A stretch of DNA of 18,679 nt from Gammaproteobacteria bacterium (GCA_012800475.1 JAAZJF010000177.1:1-18679); one strand, 5' to 3'; numbered from the stretch's first letter, positions 1-7,860 are shown. A program made the numbers and translations. Notes: generated by a model from the sequence alone, not told the origin.

Positions 1-290
1 GGGCGTATGGCCTCAAGCATACTGGAGTTTTTGCCGTATCCCATGAGTTGCAGCCCGGTGCAAAGCACGTCAATCAAATGCGCGAGCGTTTACAACAGGC
101 AGGTCCCAGCTGTGTGTTTAGCGAGCCGCCGATGCAGCCTCGTTTAGCGCACACCTTAGCCGCAGGTTTGCCTGTGACTTTAGCTGAGCTGGATGCGATG
201 GGCAGTACAGTTGACGTTTCAGCAACAGGGTATGAGCAATTACTGAAAAATTTAGCTACACAATTTTCAGCCTGTTTATCAACGCTCTAA
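1..290 (+). CDS. znuA: Zinc ABC transporter substrate-binding protein ZnuA, C-terminal part
   Basis: This is the last ~96 codons of a gene that begins before the window, read in the frame starting at base 3 and ending with TAA at 288-290. The protein resembles the C-terminal lobe of ZnuA, the periplasmic protein that binds zinc and delivers it to the ZnuBC transporter. Recognisable pieces are the YGLKHTGVFAVS strand near the window start, the QPGAKHV segment, the CVFSEPPMQPRL stretch and LAELDAMG, all typical of pseudomonad ZnuA. The TTG at position 48 is an internal Leu codon, not a start. No znuB, znuC or zur is next to it on this side; if they exist they lie to the left or elsewhere. Family assignment is from sequence recall and fairly firm; the metal ligands are in the missing part. 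Confidence 0.82.
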   Translation, partial: AYGLKHTGVFAVSHELQPGAKHVNQMRERLQQAGPSCVFSEPPMQPRLAHTLAAGLPVTLAELDAMGSTVDVSATGYEQLLKNLATQFSACLSTL

Positions 291-303
291 CTGGCAAAAA
301 ACA

Positions 304-337
304 GGCTGGCGACAGGGTTTACAGTGGTGCGCCAGCC
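304..337 (+). terminator. Hairpin after znuA, possible terminator
   Basis: GGCTGGCG (304-311) can pair with CGCCAGCC (330-337), giving an 8-bp G+C-rich stem with an 18-base loop, 13 bases after the znuA stop. There is no clear T-run behind it, so intrinsic termination is uncertain. The remaining bases up to the next gene at 453 contain a TATACT -10-like hexamer at 404-409 without a convincing -35. Confidence 0.3.
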
Positions 338-452
338 CAATAGAAACGATACTTAATCTCAATACGATAAAAAGTATAGCGCAGCAAAATCAAATCATGC
401 GGTTATACTGCGCCATATTGCTTAAAGCGTTACTGACTAAACGAGGTTTCTT

Positions 453-2072
453 GTGGCTCTTCCTGCCCAACGTCGCTGGTATCCAATTGCATTATTTTTT
501 GCTGCATTGGTGTGCCTACCTATTAGCGTATTACTGCTCAGTTGGCATTCAGTGGATACGCAAATTTGGAGTCATCTGTGGGACACACAAATGGCACGTT
601 TACTGTCCAACACCGCTATTTTAGTTGCTGGTGTGGGGGTCGGTGTGACACTTCTGGGAGTGAGTTTAGCTTGGCTCACCAGTTTATGTGAGTTCCCAGG
701 ACGGCGCTGGCTCGATTGGGCTTTAATGCTGCCCTTTGCTATTCCTGCCTACGTGCTGGCCTTTGTATTTGTTGGCTTACTCGATTTTTCTGGCCCTGTG
801 CAAAGTCTAATGCGCGAGTGGTTTGGCAACAGTATTGTTTTCCCGCGGGTGCGCTCCACTGGCGGGGTGATTACCGTGTTCACGTTAGTTTTTTATCCTT
901 ATGTATACTTACTGGCGCGCACCGCGTTTTTAGCCCAAGGCAAGGGTTTTATGGAAGCAGCGCGGGTTTTAGGGCTGACACCTTGGCAAGCCTTTTGGCG
1001 CGTGGCTTTGCCCGTAGCGCGCCCCGCCATTGGTGCCGGCGTTGCCTTAGCCTTGATGGAGTCACTGGCTGATTTCGGCGCGGTCTCTGTGTTTAACTTT
1101 GATACCTTTACTACGGCGATCTATAAAACTTGGTATGGCTTCTTTAGCTTATCCAGCGCCACACAACTGGCCAGCTTATTGTTGTTATTTGTCGCTGTGC
1201 TGATTTTTGCTGAGCAACGTGCACGTGGAGCGATACGCCCCAGCAACGAGCGCCCTCGCGGCAAAGCGCTCTACACTTTACATGGCTGGAAAGCCGTCTT
1301 GGCATCAAGCTGGTGTGGTTTAGTGTTTTTGTGTGCTTTTGTGATTCCCATGTTGCAGTTAATCGTCTGGTTTTGGCAACGCGGACGTTTTGACCTGGAT
1401 GAGCGCTATAGCGCCCTCATCACTCACACTTTATATCTGGGTTTAATGGCGGCAGCTTTAACCGTGACCGCAGCGTTACTCTTAGCCTTCGCTAAACGCT
1501 TAACCGCCACCCGCCCGATGCATGCATTGGTTGGCTTTGCTAATTTAGGCTACGCCTTACCCGGCTCAGTGCTCGCGGTAGCGATTATGCTGGCCTTCAG
1601 TTACCTCGATGAGCATGCGGTGATTCCTCTGTCCACCTGGCTCGGTGGCGCAGGTCGTCCCATCTTGCTCGGCAGTTTAAGCGCATTGCTATTAACCTAT
1701 GTCATCCGTTTTATGGCGGTTGCGCATGGTCCCTTAGAAGGCGCACTTGCGCGTATCAAACCCTCATTACCTGAAGCTTCACGCAGTTTAGGTGTCAGTG
1801 GCATTGCTTTATTTAGACGGGTGTATTTACCTTTACTCATACCCGGTAGCTTATCCGCTGCATTGCTGGTGTTTGTGGATGTACTCAAAGAGATGCCAGC
1901 TACTTTGCTGATGCGACCCTTTGGCTGGGATACGCTGGCGGTACGTATTTTTGAAATGACCAGCGAGGGTGAATGGGCGCGTGCATCGTTACCTGCCCTG
2001 ACCTTAGTGATGGTGGGGTTATTGCCGGTCATTCTATTAATTCGTCGCTCAGCACACCGCCCTGGGCACTAA
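453..2072 (+). CDS. Ferric iron ABC transporter permease, FbpB/SfuB type, two fused permease domains
   Basis: This is an inner-membrane permease of about 539 residues that would carry iron(III), delivered by a periplasmic binding protein, into the cytoplasm. It has two tandem permease domains with about twelve hydrophobic segments. Each half carries the cytoplasmic loop that contacts the ATPase: EAARVLGLTPWQAF near residues 168-181 and EASRSLGVSGIALF in the second half, both followed by a P-rich membrane segment. The length fits the FbpB/SfuB family. Translation starts at GTG 453, preceded by ACGAGG at 441-446. In P. aeruginosa, as I recall, the orthologue PA5216 also sits directly before gcvT but follows its own binding-protein gene (PA5217); here the gene upstream is znuA instead. 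No ATPase gene is present in the window. I see no Fur box in front of it. Confidence 0.85.
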   Translation: MALPAQRRWYPIALFFAALVCLPISVLLLSWHSVDTQIWSHLWDTQMARLLSNTAILVAGVGVGVTLLGVSLAWLTSLCEFPGRRWLDWALMLPFAIPAYVLAFVFVGLLDFSGPVQSLMREWFGNSIVFPRVRSTGGVITVFTLVFYPYVYLLARTAFLAQGKGFMEAARVLGLTPWQAFWRVALPVARPAIGAGVALALMESLADFGAVSVFNFDTFTTAIYKTWYGFFSLSSATQLASLLLLFVAVLIFAEQRARGAIRPSNERPRGKALYTLHGWKAVLASSWCGLVFLCAFVIPMLQLIVWFWQRGRFDLDERYSALITHTLYLGLMAAALTVTAALLLAFAKRLTATRPMHALVGFANLGYALPGSVLAVAIMLAFSYLDEHAVIPLSTWLGGAGRPILLGSLSALLLTYVIRFMAVAHGPLEGALARIKPSLPEASRSLGVSGIALFRRVYLPLLIPGSLSAALLVFVDVLKEMPATLLMRPFGWDTLAVRIFEMTSEGEWARASLPALTLVMVGLLPVILLIRRSAHRPGH

Positions 2073-2201
2073 TCTAGTGTTTGTAAAAACACAGGCTATA
2101 CTTACAATCATCGGTGCAGCACTAAAACAAGACCGCTACACTATGCGCCGAGTGAATTACCCACAGGTACAAACACTACGTTTGACCGGTTAGGAGATCC
2201 T

Positions 2202-3284
2202 ATGGGATTGCGTACCCCTTTGTATGAGATGCACCTGGCCCTCGGTGCAAAAATGGTTGATTTTAATGGCTGGGATATGCCGTTGCATTACGGTTCACAG
2301 GTGGAAGAACATCACCATGTGCGCAGCGAATGCGGCGTATTTGATATTTCCCACATGAGCATTTTTGATATTCAAGGCACTCAAGCCCAAGCCTTTTTGC
2401 AGCGCTTACTCAGTCACGACGTGGCACTGCTGGCGGCTATTGGCAACGCTCAGCACAGCCTCTTGCTCAATGAGCAGGGCGGCATTATTGATGATGTGAT
2501 GGTGTTTCGTACGCATACAGGTTACCGCCTTGTCAGTAATGCAGTCACCCGCGAACGCGTACAAAACTGGCTCGAACAGCACGCACAAGCCTTTGCTTGC
2601 ACAGTGCTCTGGCGTCATGACTTATGCCTGTTTTCAATTCAAGGTCCATTAGCTCGCGAGCGTCTGGCCAGTATTGTCAGTTCCACGCGCGCGCATTTAC
2701 TTGAAAGTTTAGAGCACCACGAAGCAGCAATTGATGGTGACTGGTTGATTTCATGCAGCGGTTATACCGGTGAAGACGGTATTGAAATCATGTTACCGGC
2801 TGTACAAGCCATTGATTTTCTTAATGAGCTGGTGGGTGCAGGTATTAGCCCTATTGGTATTGGCGCGCGCGATACTTTGCGCCTCGAAGCTGGCTTCAAT
2901 TTATATGGCTTAGAAACCAATGAAGAGGTTTCACCACTGGCGGCTAATATGCAGCACCTACTCTGCTGGCAACCTGAATCGCGTGATTTTATCGGCCGCA
3001 CCGCCGTGCAAACACGTCTTGATCAAGGTGTCACAGAAAAGCTCGTCGGTTTAGTCCTAGAAGAGCGCGGCGTGCTGCGTGCGGGGCAACCTGTGCGCAT
3101 TGATAGCCAAACCAACGGCGTCATCACCAGTGGTAGTTTTTCACCTACACTGGGCAAAGCCATTGCCTTGGCGCGCGTCCCTGTCGACACCACTGATCGC
3201 GCTGAAGTTGAAATTCGGCGCAAGTGGTTTCCTGTGCGAGTGGTAAAGCCACGCTTTGTCAGCCTAGGGAAAATTCTAATTTGA
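2202..3284 (+). CDS. gcvT: Aminomethyltransferase, glycine cleavage system T-protein
   Basis: GcvT transfers the methylene group from the aminomethyl-lipoyl arm of GcvH to tetrahydrofolate, releasing ammonia, in the cytoplasmic glycine cleavage complex. The 360-residue product has the family's normal length and landmarks: a start of the TPLYEMHLALGAKMVDFNGWDMPLHYG type, FDISHMSIFDI near residue 47, the SGYTGEDGIEIMLP strand, and GARDTLRLEAGFNLYG around residue 222, which lies in the folate-binding core. An AGGAG at 2192-2196 gives a clear start at ATG 2202. It lies 129 bases after the iron permease and 160 before gcvH, so the two gcv genes could share a transcript. Pseudomonads often carry two gcv sets; this one resembles the gcvT1-gcvH1 copy. 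Confidence 0.95.
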   Translation: MGLRTPLYEMHLALGAKMVDFNGWDMPLHYGSQVEEHHHVRSECGVFDISHMSIFDIQGTQAQAFLQRLLSHDVALLAAIGNAQHSLLLNEQGGIIDDVMVFRTHTGYRLVSNAVTRERVQNWLEQHAQAFACTVLWRHDLCLFSIQGPLARERLASIVSSTRAHLLESLEHHEAAIDGDWLISCSGYTGEDGIEIMLPAVQAIDFLNELVGAGISPIGIGARDTLRLEAGFNLYGLETNEEVSPLAANMQHLLCWQPESRDFIGRTAVQTRLDQGVTEKLVGLVLEERGVLRAGQPVRIDSQTNGVITSGSFSPTLGKAIALARVPVDTTDRAEVEIRRKWFPVRVVKPRFVSLGKILI

Positions 3285-3318
3285 GCTTGTACCAAGAAGA
3301 TCAATAATTTATAAGTGA

Positions 3319-3401
3319 GCCTATCAAGCATCATTTTAATTGAACCCCAAATGCGCCTATCATCCACAACAAGACACATTCAATCGATGATCAGCCTATC
3401 A
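3319..3401. repeat. Three direct copies of GCCTATCA before gcvH
   Basis: The octamer GCCTATCA occurs at 3319-3326, 3355-3362 and 3394-3401, at 36- and 39-base intervals, in the 160-base gap between gcvT and gcvH. The copies share some flanking A/T-rich context but are not part of a longer repeat. Spacing of roughly 3.5 helical turns could suit a DNA-binding protein, but no known regulator is recognised. The rest of this gap is A+T-rich and shows no gene. Confidence 0.5.
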
Positions 3402-3444
3402 ATCTATAAGAATTTGCATTGCACCTGCTAAGGATATTAATAAT

Positions 3445-3822
3445 ATGAGCTCAATTCCTGCCGATTTACGTTATGCCAGCACTCACGAATGGGCCCGCCT
3501 CGAAAGCGATGGCACCGTTACTGTAGGTATTACTGACCACGCACAAGAAGCCTTAGGTGATATCGTATTTTTAGAACTGCCGGCGCTCGACAGTACGCTC
3601 ACTGCCGCTCAACCTGTCGGTGTGGTTGAATCGGTGAAAGCTGCATCTGATATTCATGCGCCAATCAACGGCACTGTGATTGCGGTGAACGAGGGTTTAA
3701 TAGACGCGCCAGAAGGTGTGAATACTCACCCTTACGAAAGCTGGTTTTACCGCGTACAACCCAGCAACCCAGATGAACTACAGCAGTTGCTCGATGCTGC
3801 AGGCTATGAGGCTGTTTGCTAG
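3445..3822 (+). CDS. gcvH: Glycine cleavage system H-protein
   Basis: GcvH is the small lipoylated carrier of the glycine cleavage complex; its lipoyl arm shuttles the aminomethyl group from the P-protein to GcvT and is then reoxidised by the L-protein. The 125-residue product matches the family length. The lipoylation motif VGVVESVKAASD places the modified lysine at about K65. The N-terminal RYASTHEWARLE and C-terminal NTHPYESWFYRV stretches are also typical. AAGGA at 3430-3434 lies 10 bases before ATG 3445, a slightly long but usable spacing. In P. aeruginosa I recall gcvP1 following directly; here the next gene is folA on the opposite strand with only 16 bases between the stop codons, so gcvP must be elsewhere or missing. 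Confidence 0.95.
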   Translation: MSSIPADLRYASTHEWARLESDGTVTVGITDHAQEALGDIVFLELPALDSTLTAAQPVGVVESVKAASDIHAPINGTVIAVNEGLIDAPEGVNTHPYESWFYRVQPSNPDELQQLLDAAGYEAVC

Positions 3823-3838
3823 GTTGTCGCGTATAAGT

Positions 3839-4357
3839 TTAGTTTGATATGCGCTGCCACACTTCAAAGGTATAACCCGGCTCAGACTCATGAGCTGGGT
3901 GCACTTGTGCATCCACCTGCTGCCATTGCAACTCATCAAGCACCGGGAAAAAAGTATCACCCTCCAGCTCAAGATCAATGCGGGTCAAATACACGCGTTG
4001 CGCCAAAGCTAACGCTTGCTGATACAGCTGCCCCCCGCCAATCAGCATCACTTCATCGACACCCTGCTCAACGGCCCATGCTTGACCTCGCGCAATAGCT
4101 GCCTGCAAATCCGTAAATACTTCAGCTCCCGTAAGCACTGTATCGGCTTGACGGCTCACAACAATATTTAAACGTCCAGGCAAAGGTCGTCCTAAAGATT
4201 CCCAAGTTTTACGGCCCATAATAATAGGCTTACCTAAAGTGCGCTGTTTGAAATAACGCAAATCCGCCGGCAAATGCCAAGGCATATCATTGTCACGACC
4301 AATCACTTGATTGCGTGTTGCTGCAACAATTAAACTGACAGGTAATCCACCTTGCAT
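3839..4357 (-). CDS. folA: Dihydrofolate reductase
   Basis: FolA reduces dihydrofolate to tetrahydrofolate with NADPH, regenerating the folate carrier used by thymidylate synthesis and by the glycine cleavage genes next door. The 172-residue protein shows the classical pattern: SLIVAATRNQVIGRDNDMPWHLPADLRYFK at the N-terminus, with D32 in PADLRYFK as the catalytic acid, then PIIMGRKTWESLGRPLPGR for cofactor binding and MLIGGGQLYQQAL for the nucleotide loop. The length is slightly above E. coli FolA, as usual in pseudomonads. The start ATG at 4357 is preceded by a purine-rich GAGAG about 8 bases away. It is convergent with gcvH and divergent from the DUF2868 gene. Confidence 0.95.
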   Translation of the reverse strand: MQGGLPVSLIVAATRNQVIGRDNDMPWHLPADLRYFKQRTLGKPIIMGRKTWESLGRPLPGRLNIVVSRQADTVLTGAEVFTDLQAAIARGQAWAVEQGVDEVMLIGGGQLYQQALALAQRVYLTRIDLELEGDTFFPVLDELQWQQVDAQVHPAHESEPGYTFEVWQRISN

Positions 4358-4480
4358 AACGATGCTCTCTTAAATATGTATGGCTATTATCCTATCTTAA
4401 AGGATTTACGCTGAGCTGGCGTTATGTACGCCTTATTATCAGGCACAATGGTGCTCTTACTGTGACTCAATGGAATGCTT
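4358..4480. promoter_or_regulatory. Divergent promoter region, folA and DUF2868 gene
   Basis: This 123-base gap separates two divergent genes and must hold both promoters. For folA the - strand reads GATAAT at 4391-4386, five of six matches to the -10 consensus, with only a weak -35. For the + strand gene TATTAT at 4434-4439 is a -10 candidate. Both calls are by eye. Confidence 0.4.
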
Positions 4481-5848
4481 GTGACTGACTCACTCTCACC
4501 TTTACAAACACTGTGGCTGTGCGAGACCGTGCGCTTACGCGAAGAGCAAACCGGATTACTTGAAGACAGTGAGGCCAACCGTCTAGCCCGCACCCAACAC
4601 GGCTCATTGGCCGAACGTTTGCAGGTGCGCAATCTGTTTTTAGCTCAACGTGATGGCTTAAATACAGCCTTACAGCATTGGTTGCAAGGTGCTAAGTTGA
4701 CGCTGTGGCTGCTTATTTTGAGCGCTATTATTTGTGGTAGCTTGCTCGCTAAAACAGCGCTCAGCGGTACCCCAATGGCCATTAATATTTTTTGGGCGCT
4801 GGCTGGTTTAATCGGTCTAAACAGCCTGAGTTTATTGGCGTGGGGCGTCAGCCTGATGCTGTCAAAGCAGAGTCAATCACCCTTGAGCCAAGTCGGTTTA
4901 TGGCTCAGCGCTAAACTAGCTCGCGATGCACAAGCTGTACAATTGGCACCGGCCTTATTGGTTTTACTGCAGCGCAATCACTTACTGCGCTGGGGTATAG
5001 GACGCCTGCTGCATGGCTGGTGGCTGCTCACTTTATCTACAGCGCTGGTGACGTTAATTGCTTTACTGGCCACACGCCGCTATGGCTTTGTCTGGGAGTC
5101 CACTTTAGTGGCCAGCGACTCTTTTATTGTGCTGGTGACCCAACTTGGCAGCCCAGCCGCTTGGCTCGGTTTTGCGGTACCCGACAGCGACTTGATTCAG
5201 CGCAGCGGTGTATACGCTTTAGAGGATGAGTCCGCGCGCCATATTTGGGCCAGCTGGTTATTAGGCATACTGCTTATCTATGGCATTGTACCGCGCTTAA
5301 TCTGCAGCTTATTGTGCGAATGGCGTTGGCGGCAGGGGCTCAAGCGTTTACATTTCGATGCGCATGAGCCTATCTGGCATATTTTCCATGAGCGCGTACA
5401 ACCCAGCAGTGAACGCTTGGGCGTTGTCGATGCAGCACCGACCCACTTGCCCAACAGCACAGCTGGCGTAGCGCAAGCAGGACAGACCGCGGTGTTAGTG
5501 GCCATTGAACTCGATGACAGTATTGCTTGGCCGCCTGAAATGCCTCCACACATCATCGATGCAGGGGTTTTAGACACCCATCAACAGCGCCAGCAAGGCT
5601 TAGAACAGCTCAGTAGCAACCCGCCCGCGCGCTTACTGATTGCCTGTAACCCACAACGCTCAGCCGACCGCGGCACTTTACACTTGATTGCGGAATTATC
5701 ACGCACCGCAGTGCAAACTCAAGTGTGGCTGCTACCCACTGACACCACAGAGGAGCGGCTACAGCATTGGCAAGAACAGCTGGATGCATTACAACTGGTG
5801 CATCACAGTGCTGCGCCTTGGGCTTGGCTGGAGCATGGCGATGAGTAA
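4481..5848 (+). CDS. DUF2868 family membrane protein
   Basis: This protein of about 455 residues has no known biochemical role and belongs to the DUF2868 family that accompanies DUF3482 GTPases. The first ~70 residues are hydrophilic and helical (TLWLCETVRLREEQTG), then four hydrophobic stretches are visible at about 72-90, 101-126, 178-197 and 257-279. A soluble C-terminal region of about 170 residues follows, with alternating strands and helices and ending in HHSAAPWAWLEHGDE. I choose GTG 4481 rather than ATG 4475 because TGGA at 4471-4474 is at a proper distance and the family starts as MTDLSPL-like. It overlaps the next gene by 8 bases, so the two products are probably made together and may form a membrane complex. 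Family recognised by recall; function unknown. Confidence 0.75.
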   Translation: MTDSLSPLQTLWLCETVRLREEQTGLLEDSEANRLARTQHGSLAERLQVRNLFLAQRDGLNTALQHWLQGAKLTLWLLILSAIICGSLLAKTALSGTPMAINIFWALAGLIGLNSLSLLAWGVSLMLSKQSQSPLSQVGLWLSAKLARDAQAVQLAPALLVLLQRNHLLRWGIGRLLHGWWLLTLSTALVTLIALLATRRYGFVWESTLVASDSFIVLVTQLGSPAAWLGFAVPDSDLIQRSGVYALEDESARHIWASWLLGILLIYGIVPRLICSLLCEWRWRQGLKRLHFDAHEPIWHIFHERVQPSSERLGVVDAAPTHLPNSTAGVAQAGQTAVLVAIELDDSIAWPPEMPPHIIDAGVLDTHQQRQQGLEQLSSNPPARLLIACNPQRSADRGTLHLIAELSRTAVQTQVWLLPTDTTEERLQHWQEQLDALQLVHHSAAPWAWLEHGDE

Positions 5849-7226
5849 AAAAACGTCTCCCCTCACACTGGCCGTTGTGGGTCATACTAATGTGGGCAAA
5901 ACGTCATTACTGCGCACACTCACGCGTGACGTCAGCTTTGGCGCTATTTCACACCGTCCCAGCACAACGCAGCACGTCGAAGGCGCGCGTTTATCCGTTG
6001 ATGGCGAAGCTTTGATTGAGCTTTACGACACACCCGGCTTTGAAGATGCAGTAGCGCTGTACGATTATGTGACCCAAGGCGCACGCGTCGGTGAACGCTT
6101 GGATGGTCCGGAACAGATTCAACGTTTTCTTAAAAGCAGTGAAGCCCGCCAACGCTTTGAACAAGAAGCTAAAGTGCTGCGCCAGCTACTGCAGTCTGAT
6201 GCCGGTATCTATGTGATCGATGCCCGCGAGCCCGTGCTGGCTAAATACCGTGATGAACTGGCCATTTTGGCGATGTGTGGCAAACCCTTATTACCTGTAC
6301 TCAACTTTATCAATAGTCCAGAACAGCGTGAATCGGCATGGCGTGAGATCCTCGCTCGTATCGGCCTCCATGCGGTCGTGCGCTTTGATACCATCACTCC
6401 GCCGATCGATGGCGAGCAACGCTTATACGATAATCTCAGCTTAATACTCGACAGCCAACGTTCTCGCTTGCAGCGTTTAATTGACCATAACCAAGCCCAA
6501 GTCCAAGCTCGCCGTAGCGCAGGCTACCGTTTAATTGCCGAGTTATTAATTGATATCAGCGCCTGTCGGCGCAGCGTGCACCCCAATCATCTCGATACAG
6601 CCATACAAAAACTGCATGACGATGTTCGTCAGCGTGAACAGCGTTGTGTGGAGGCATTACTGCAGTTGTATGCGTTTCGCAAAGACGATGCGCAAGCCGA
6701 TGCACTCCCATTAGAAGAAGGTCGCTGGGGGGATGATTTATTTAATCCTGCCACCCTAAAAAACATGGGGATTAAGGTCGGTGGCGGTATCGCTGCAGGC
6801 GCGGCAACCGGTGTTGGGATTGATCTGATCACAGGCGGCCTCAGCTTGGGGATGGCCACTGTAGTAGGAGCGGCAGTCGGCGGCTTAACGCAAACCTTGC
6901 GCAATTATGGTGATCGTTTAAAAGGTAAGTGGCGCGGCGAACGTGAGCTAACGGTCAATGACAGCACCCTGCGCTTGCTGGCTATTCGTCAACAACGCTT
7001 ATTACATGCTTTAGAATTACGTGGCCATGCGGCCCAAGAGCAGATCCAGATGCAAACACCGCAAGAGCAACAATGGCGCAGTGGCGATTTAGCACAACCA
7101 CTGATCACCGCACGCGCTTATACGACATGGTCAAGCCTCAACGGCCAACAGCCACGTCAAGATCATCAGCGGGCTGAAGCAGTTGCAAACCTGGCTCAAC
7201 ACCTCGCTGAACCGCAACAGAGTTAA
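5841..7226 (+). CDS. DUF3482 family GTPase, partner of the DUF2868 protein
   Basis: This is a P-loop GTPase of about 461 residues. The N-terminal G domain has the Walker A motif GHTNVGKTS at 14-22, an STT threonine pair near 41-43 as a switch I candidate, and DTPGFED at 63-69 as switch II. Where most GTPases have NKxD, this one has NFIN at about 155-158 (LLPVLNFINSPEQ), so base recognition may be unusual. The C-terminal half is helical and charged, interrupted by a glycine-rich hydrophobic stretch at about 310-349 (KVGGGIAAGAATGVG) that could insert in or contact membrane. Start ATG 5841 has GGAG at 5830-5833 and overlaps the DUF2868 stop, implying translational coupling. DUF3482 proteins are annotated as GTPases of unknown role; a job in membrane remodelling or stress is only conjecture. 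Confidence 0.8.
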   Translation: MSKKTSPLTLAVVGHTNVGKTSLLRTLTRDVSFGAISHRPSTTQHVEGARLSVDGEALIELYDTPGFEDAVALYDYVTQGARVGERLDGPEQIQRFLKSSEARQRFEQEAKVLRQLLQSDAGIYVIDAREPVLAKYRDELAILAMCGKPLLPVLNFINSPEQRESAWREILARIGLHAVVRFDTITPPIDGEQRLYDNLSLILDSQRSRLQRLIDHNQAQVQARRSAGYRLIAELLIDISACRRSVHPNHLDTAIQKLHDDVRQREQRCVEALLQLYAFRKDDAQADALPLEEGRWGDDLFNPATLKNMGIKVGGGIAAGAATGVGIDLITGGLSLGMATVVGAAVGGLTQTLRNYGDRLKGKWRGERELTVNDSTLRLLAIRQQRLLHALELRGHAAQEQIQMQTPQEQQWRSGDLAQPLITARAYTTWSSLNGQQPRQDHQRAEAVANLAQHLAEPQQS

Positions 7227-7254
7227 AGAGCAGACTTGCGCTGCTCTTTAACTC
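7220..7254. terminator. Perfect 14-bp hairpin between convergent genes
   Basis: Bases 7220-7233 pair perfectly with 7241-7254, leaving a 7-base loop. The left arm begins GAGTTAAAGAGCAG and contains the TAA stop of the GTPase gene. The hairpin lies between the ends of two convergent genes and, being symmetrical, could protect or end both transcripts. There is no T-run directly after it on either strand, so classical intrinsic termination is not certain. Confidence 0.55.
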
Positions 7255-7274
7255 CAGCCTAAGTCCAGTGAAGC

Positions 7275-7754
7275 TTATGCTTCAGGCTCACCCATCTGGC
7301 TTTGCAAGTAATTTTGAATACCGATTTTTTCGATCAAGCCCAGTTCAGTTTCAAGCTGATCAATATGCTCTTCTTCGTCATCTAGAATGATTTTTAAGAT
7401 ATCGCGGCTGACGTAATCCTGTACTGATTCACAATGAGCAATGGCAGCCAGTAGATCAGTTCGGGCTAAATGCTCAAGCGCTAAGTCGCTGGCGAGCATT
7501 TCTTGGGTGTGTTCGCCAATATGCAGCTTGCCTAAATCTTGTAGATTGGGCAGCCCTTCAAGAAACAAAATACGCTCAATTAATGTATCGGCATGGCGCA
7601 TTTCTTCAATGGATTCTTTGTATTCCCATTTAGCTAATACACTTAAGCCCCAATCTTTATACATGCGCGCATGTAAAAAATACTGATTAATGGCTACCAG
7701 TTCATTACCTAAAATACGGTTGAGATGCTCAATGACTTTGCTATCGCCTTTCAT
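7275..7754 (-). CDS. bfr: Bacterioferritin, haem-containing iron storage protein (BfrB type)
   Basis: Bacterioferritin forms a 24-subunit cytoplasmic shell that oxidises Fe(II) and stores it as a ferric mineral, with haem groups between subunits. The 159-residue protein has the full ferroxidase set at the usual positions: E18, E51, H54, E94, E127 and H130. M52, the haem ligand, is also present, so this should be an active haem-binding subunit like P. aeruginosa BfrB. The start is ATG 7754 with AGGGG a few bases upstream; a longer open frame to 7805 adds residues unlike the family and is rejected. It lies 106 bases downstream of bfd on the same strand, so it may share the iron-regulated transcript or have its own promoter in the gap. 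Confidence 0.95.
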   Translation of the reverse strand: MKGDSKVIEHLNRILGNELVAINQYFLHARMYKDWGLSVLAKWEYKESIEEMRHADTLIERILFLEGLPNLQDLGKLHIGEHTQEMLASDLALEHLARTDLLAAIAHCESVQDYVSRDILKIILDDEEEHIDQLETELGLIEKIGIQNYLQSQMGEPEA

Positions 7755-7860
7755 GCTTATCCCCTCATCAATACAAATGTTGAGAGCAGCATAACAGACC
7801 CACAAACAGGGCTATAGCACAGCCGTGAAAAACCGATAGATATCAGTCACGCACCAGCGA

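Noticed and set aside
3023..3379. 118-codon - strand frame antisense to gcvT
   Set aside because: It is low-complexity (rich in R, T and S), antisense to a firm gene and resembles no family I know.
3319..3401. Repeats before gcvH as a CRISPR array
   Set aside because: The repeated unit is only 8 bases, has three copies, and no cas genes are near.
2073..3444. Glycine riboswitch in front of gcvT or gcvH
   Set aside because: Neither gap shows the conserved glycine aptamer core or paired aptamers; the gcvT gap has only a 6-bp A/T-rich hairpin at 2077-2092.
5688..5840. Longer N-terminus for the DUF3482 GTPase
   Set aside because: It would lie wholly inside the DUF2868 gene in another frame; ATG 5841 has GGAG at good spacing and the P-loop then sits near residue 14 as expected.
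7755..7805. N-terminal extension of bacterioferritin from 7805
   Set aside because: The added residues are unlike the family, and ATG 7754 has an AGGGG ribosome-binding site and gives the standard MKGD start with correctly numbered ligands.
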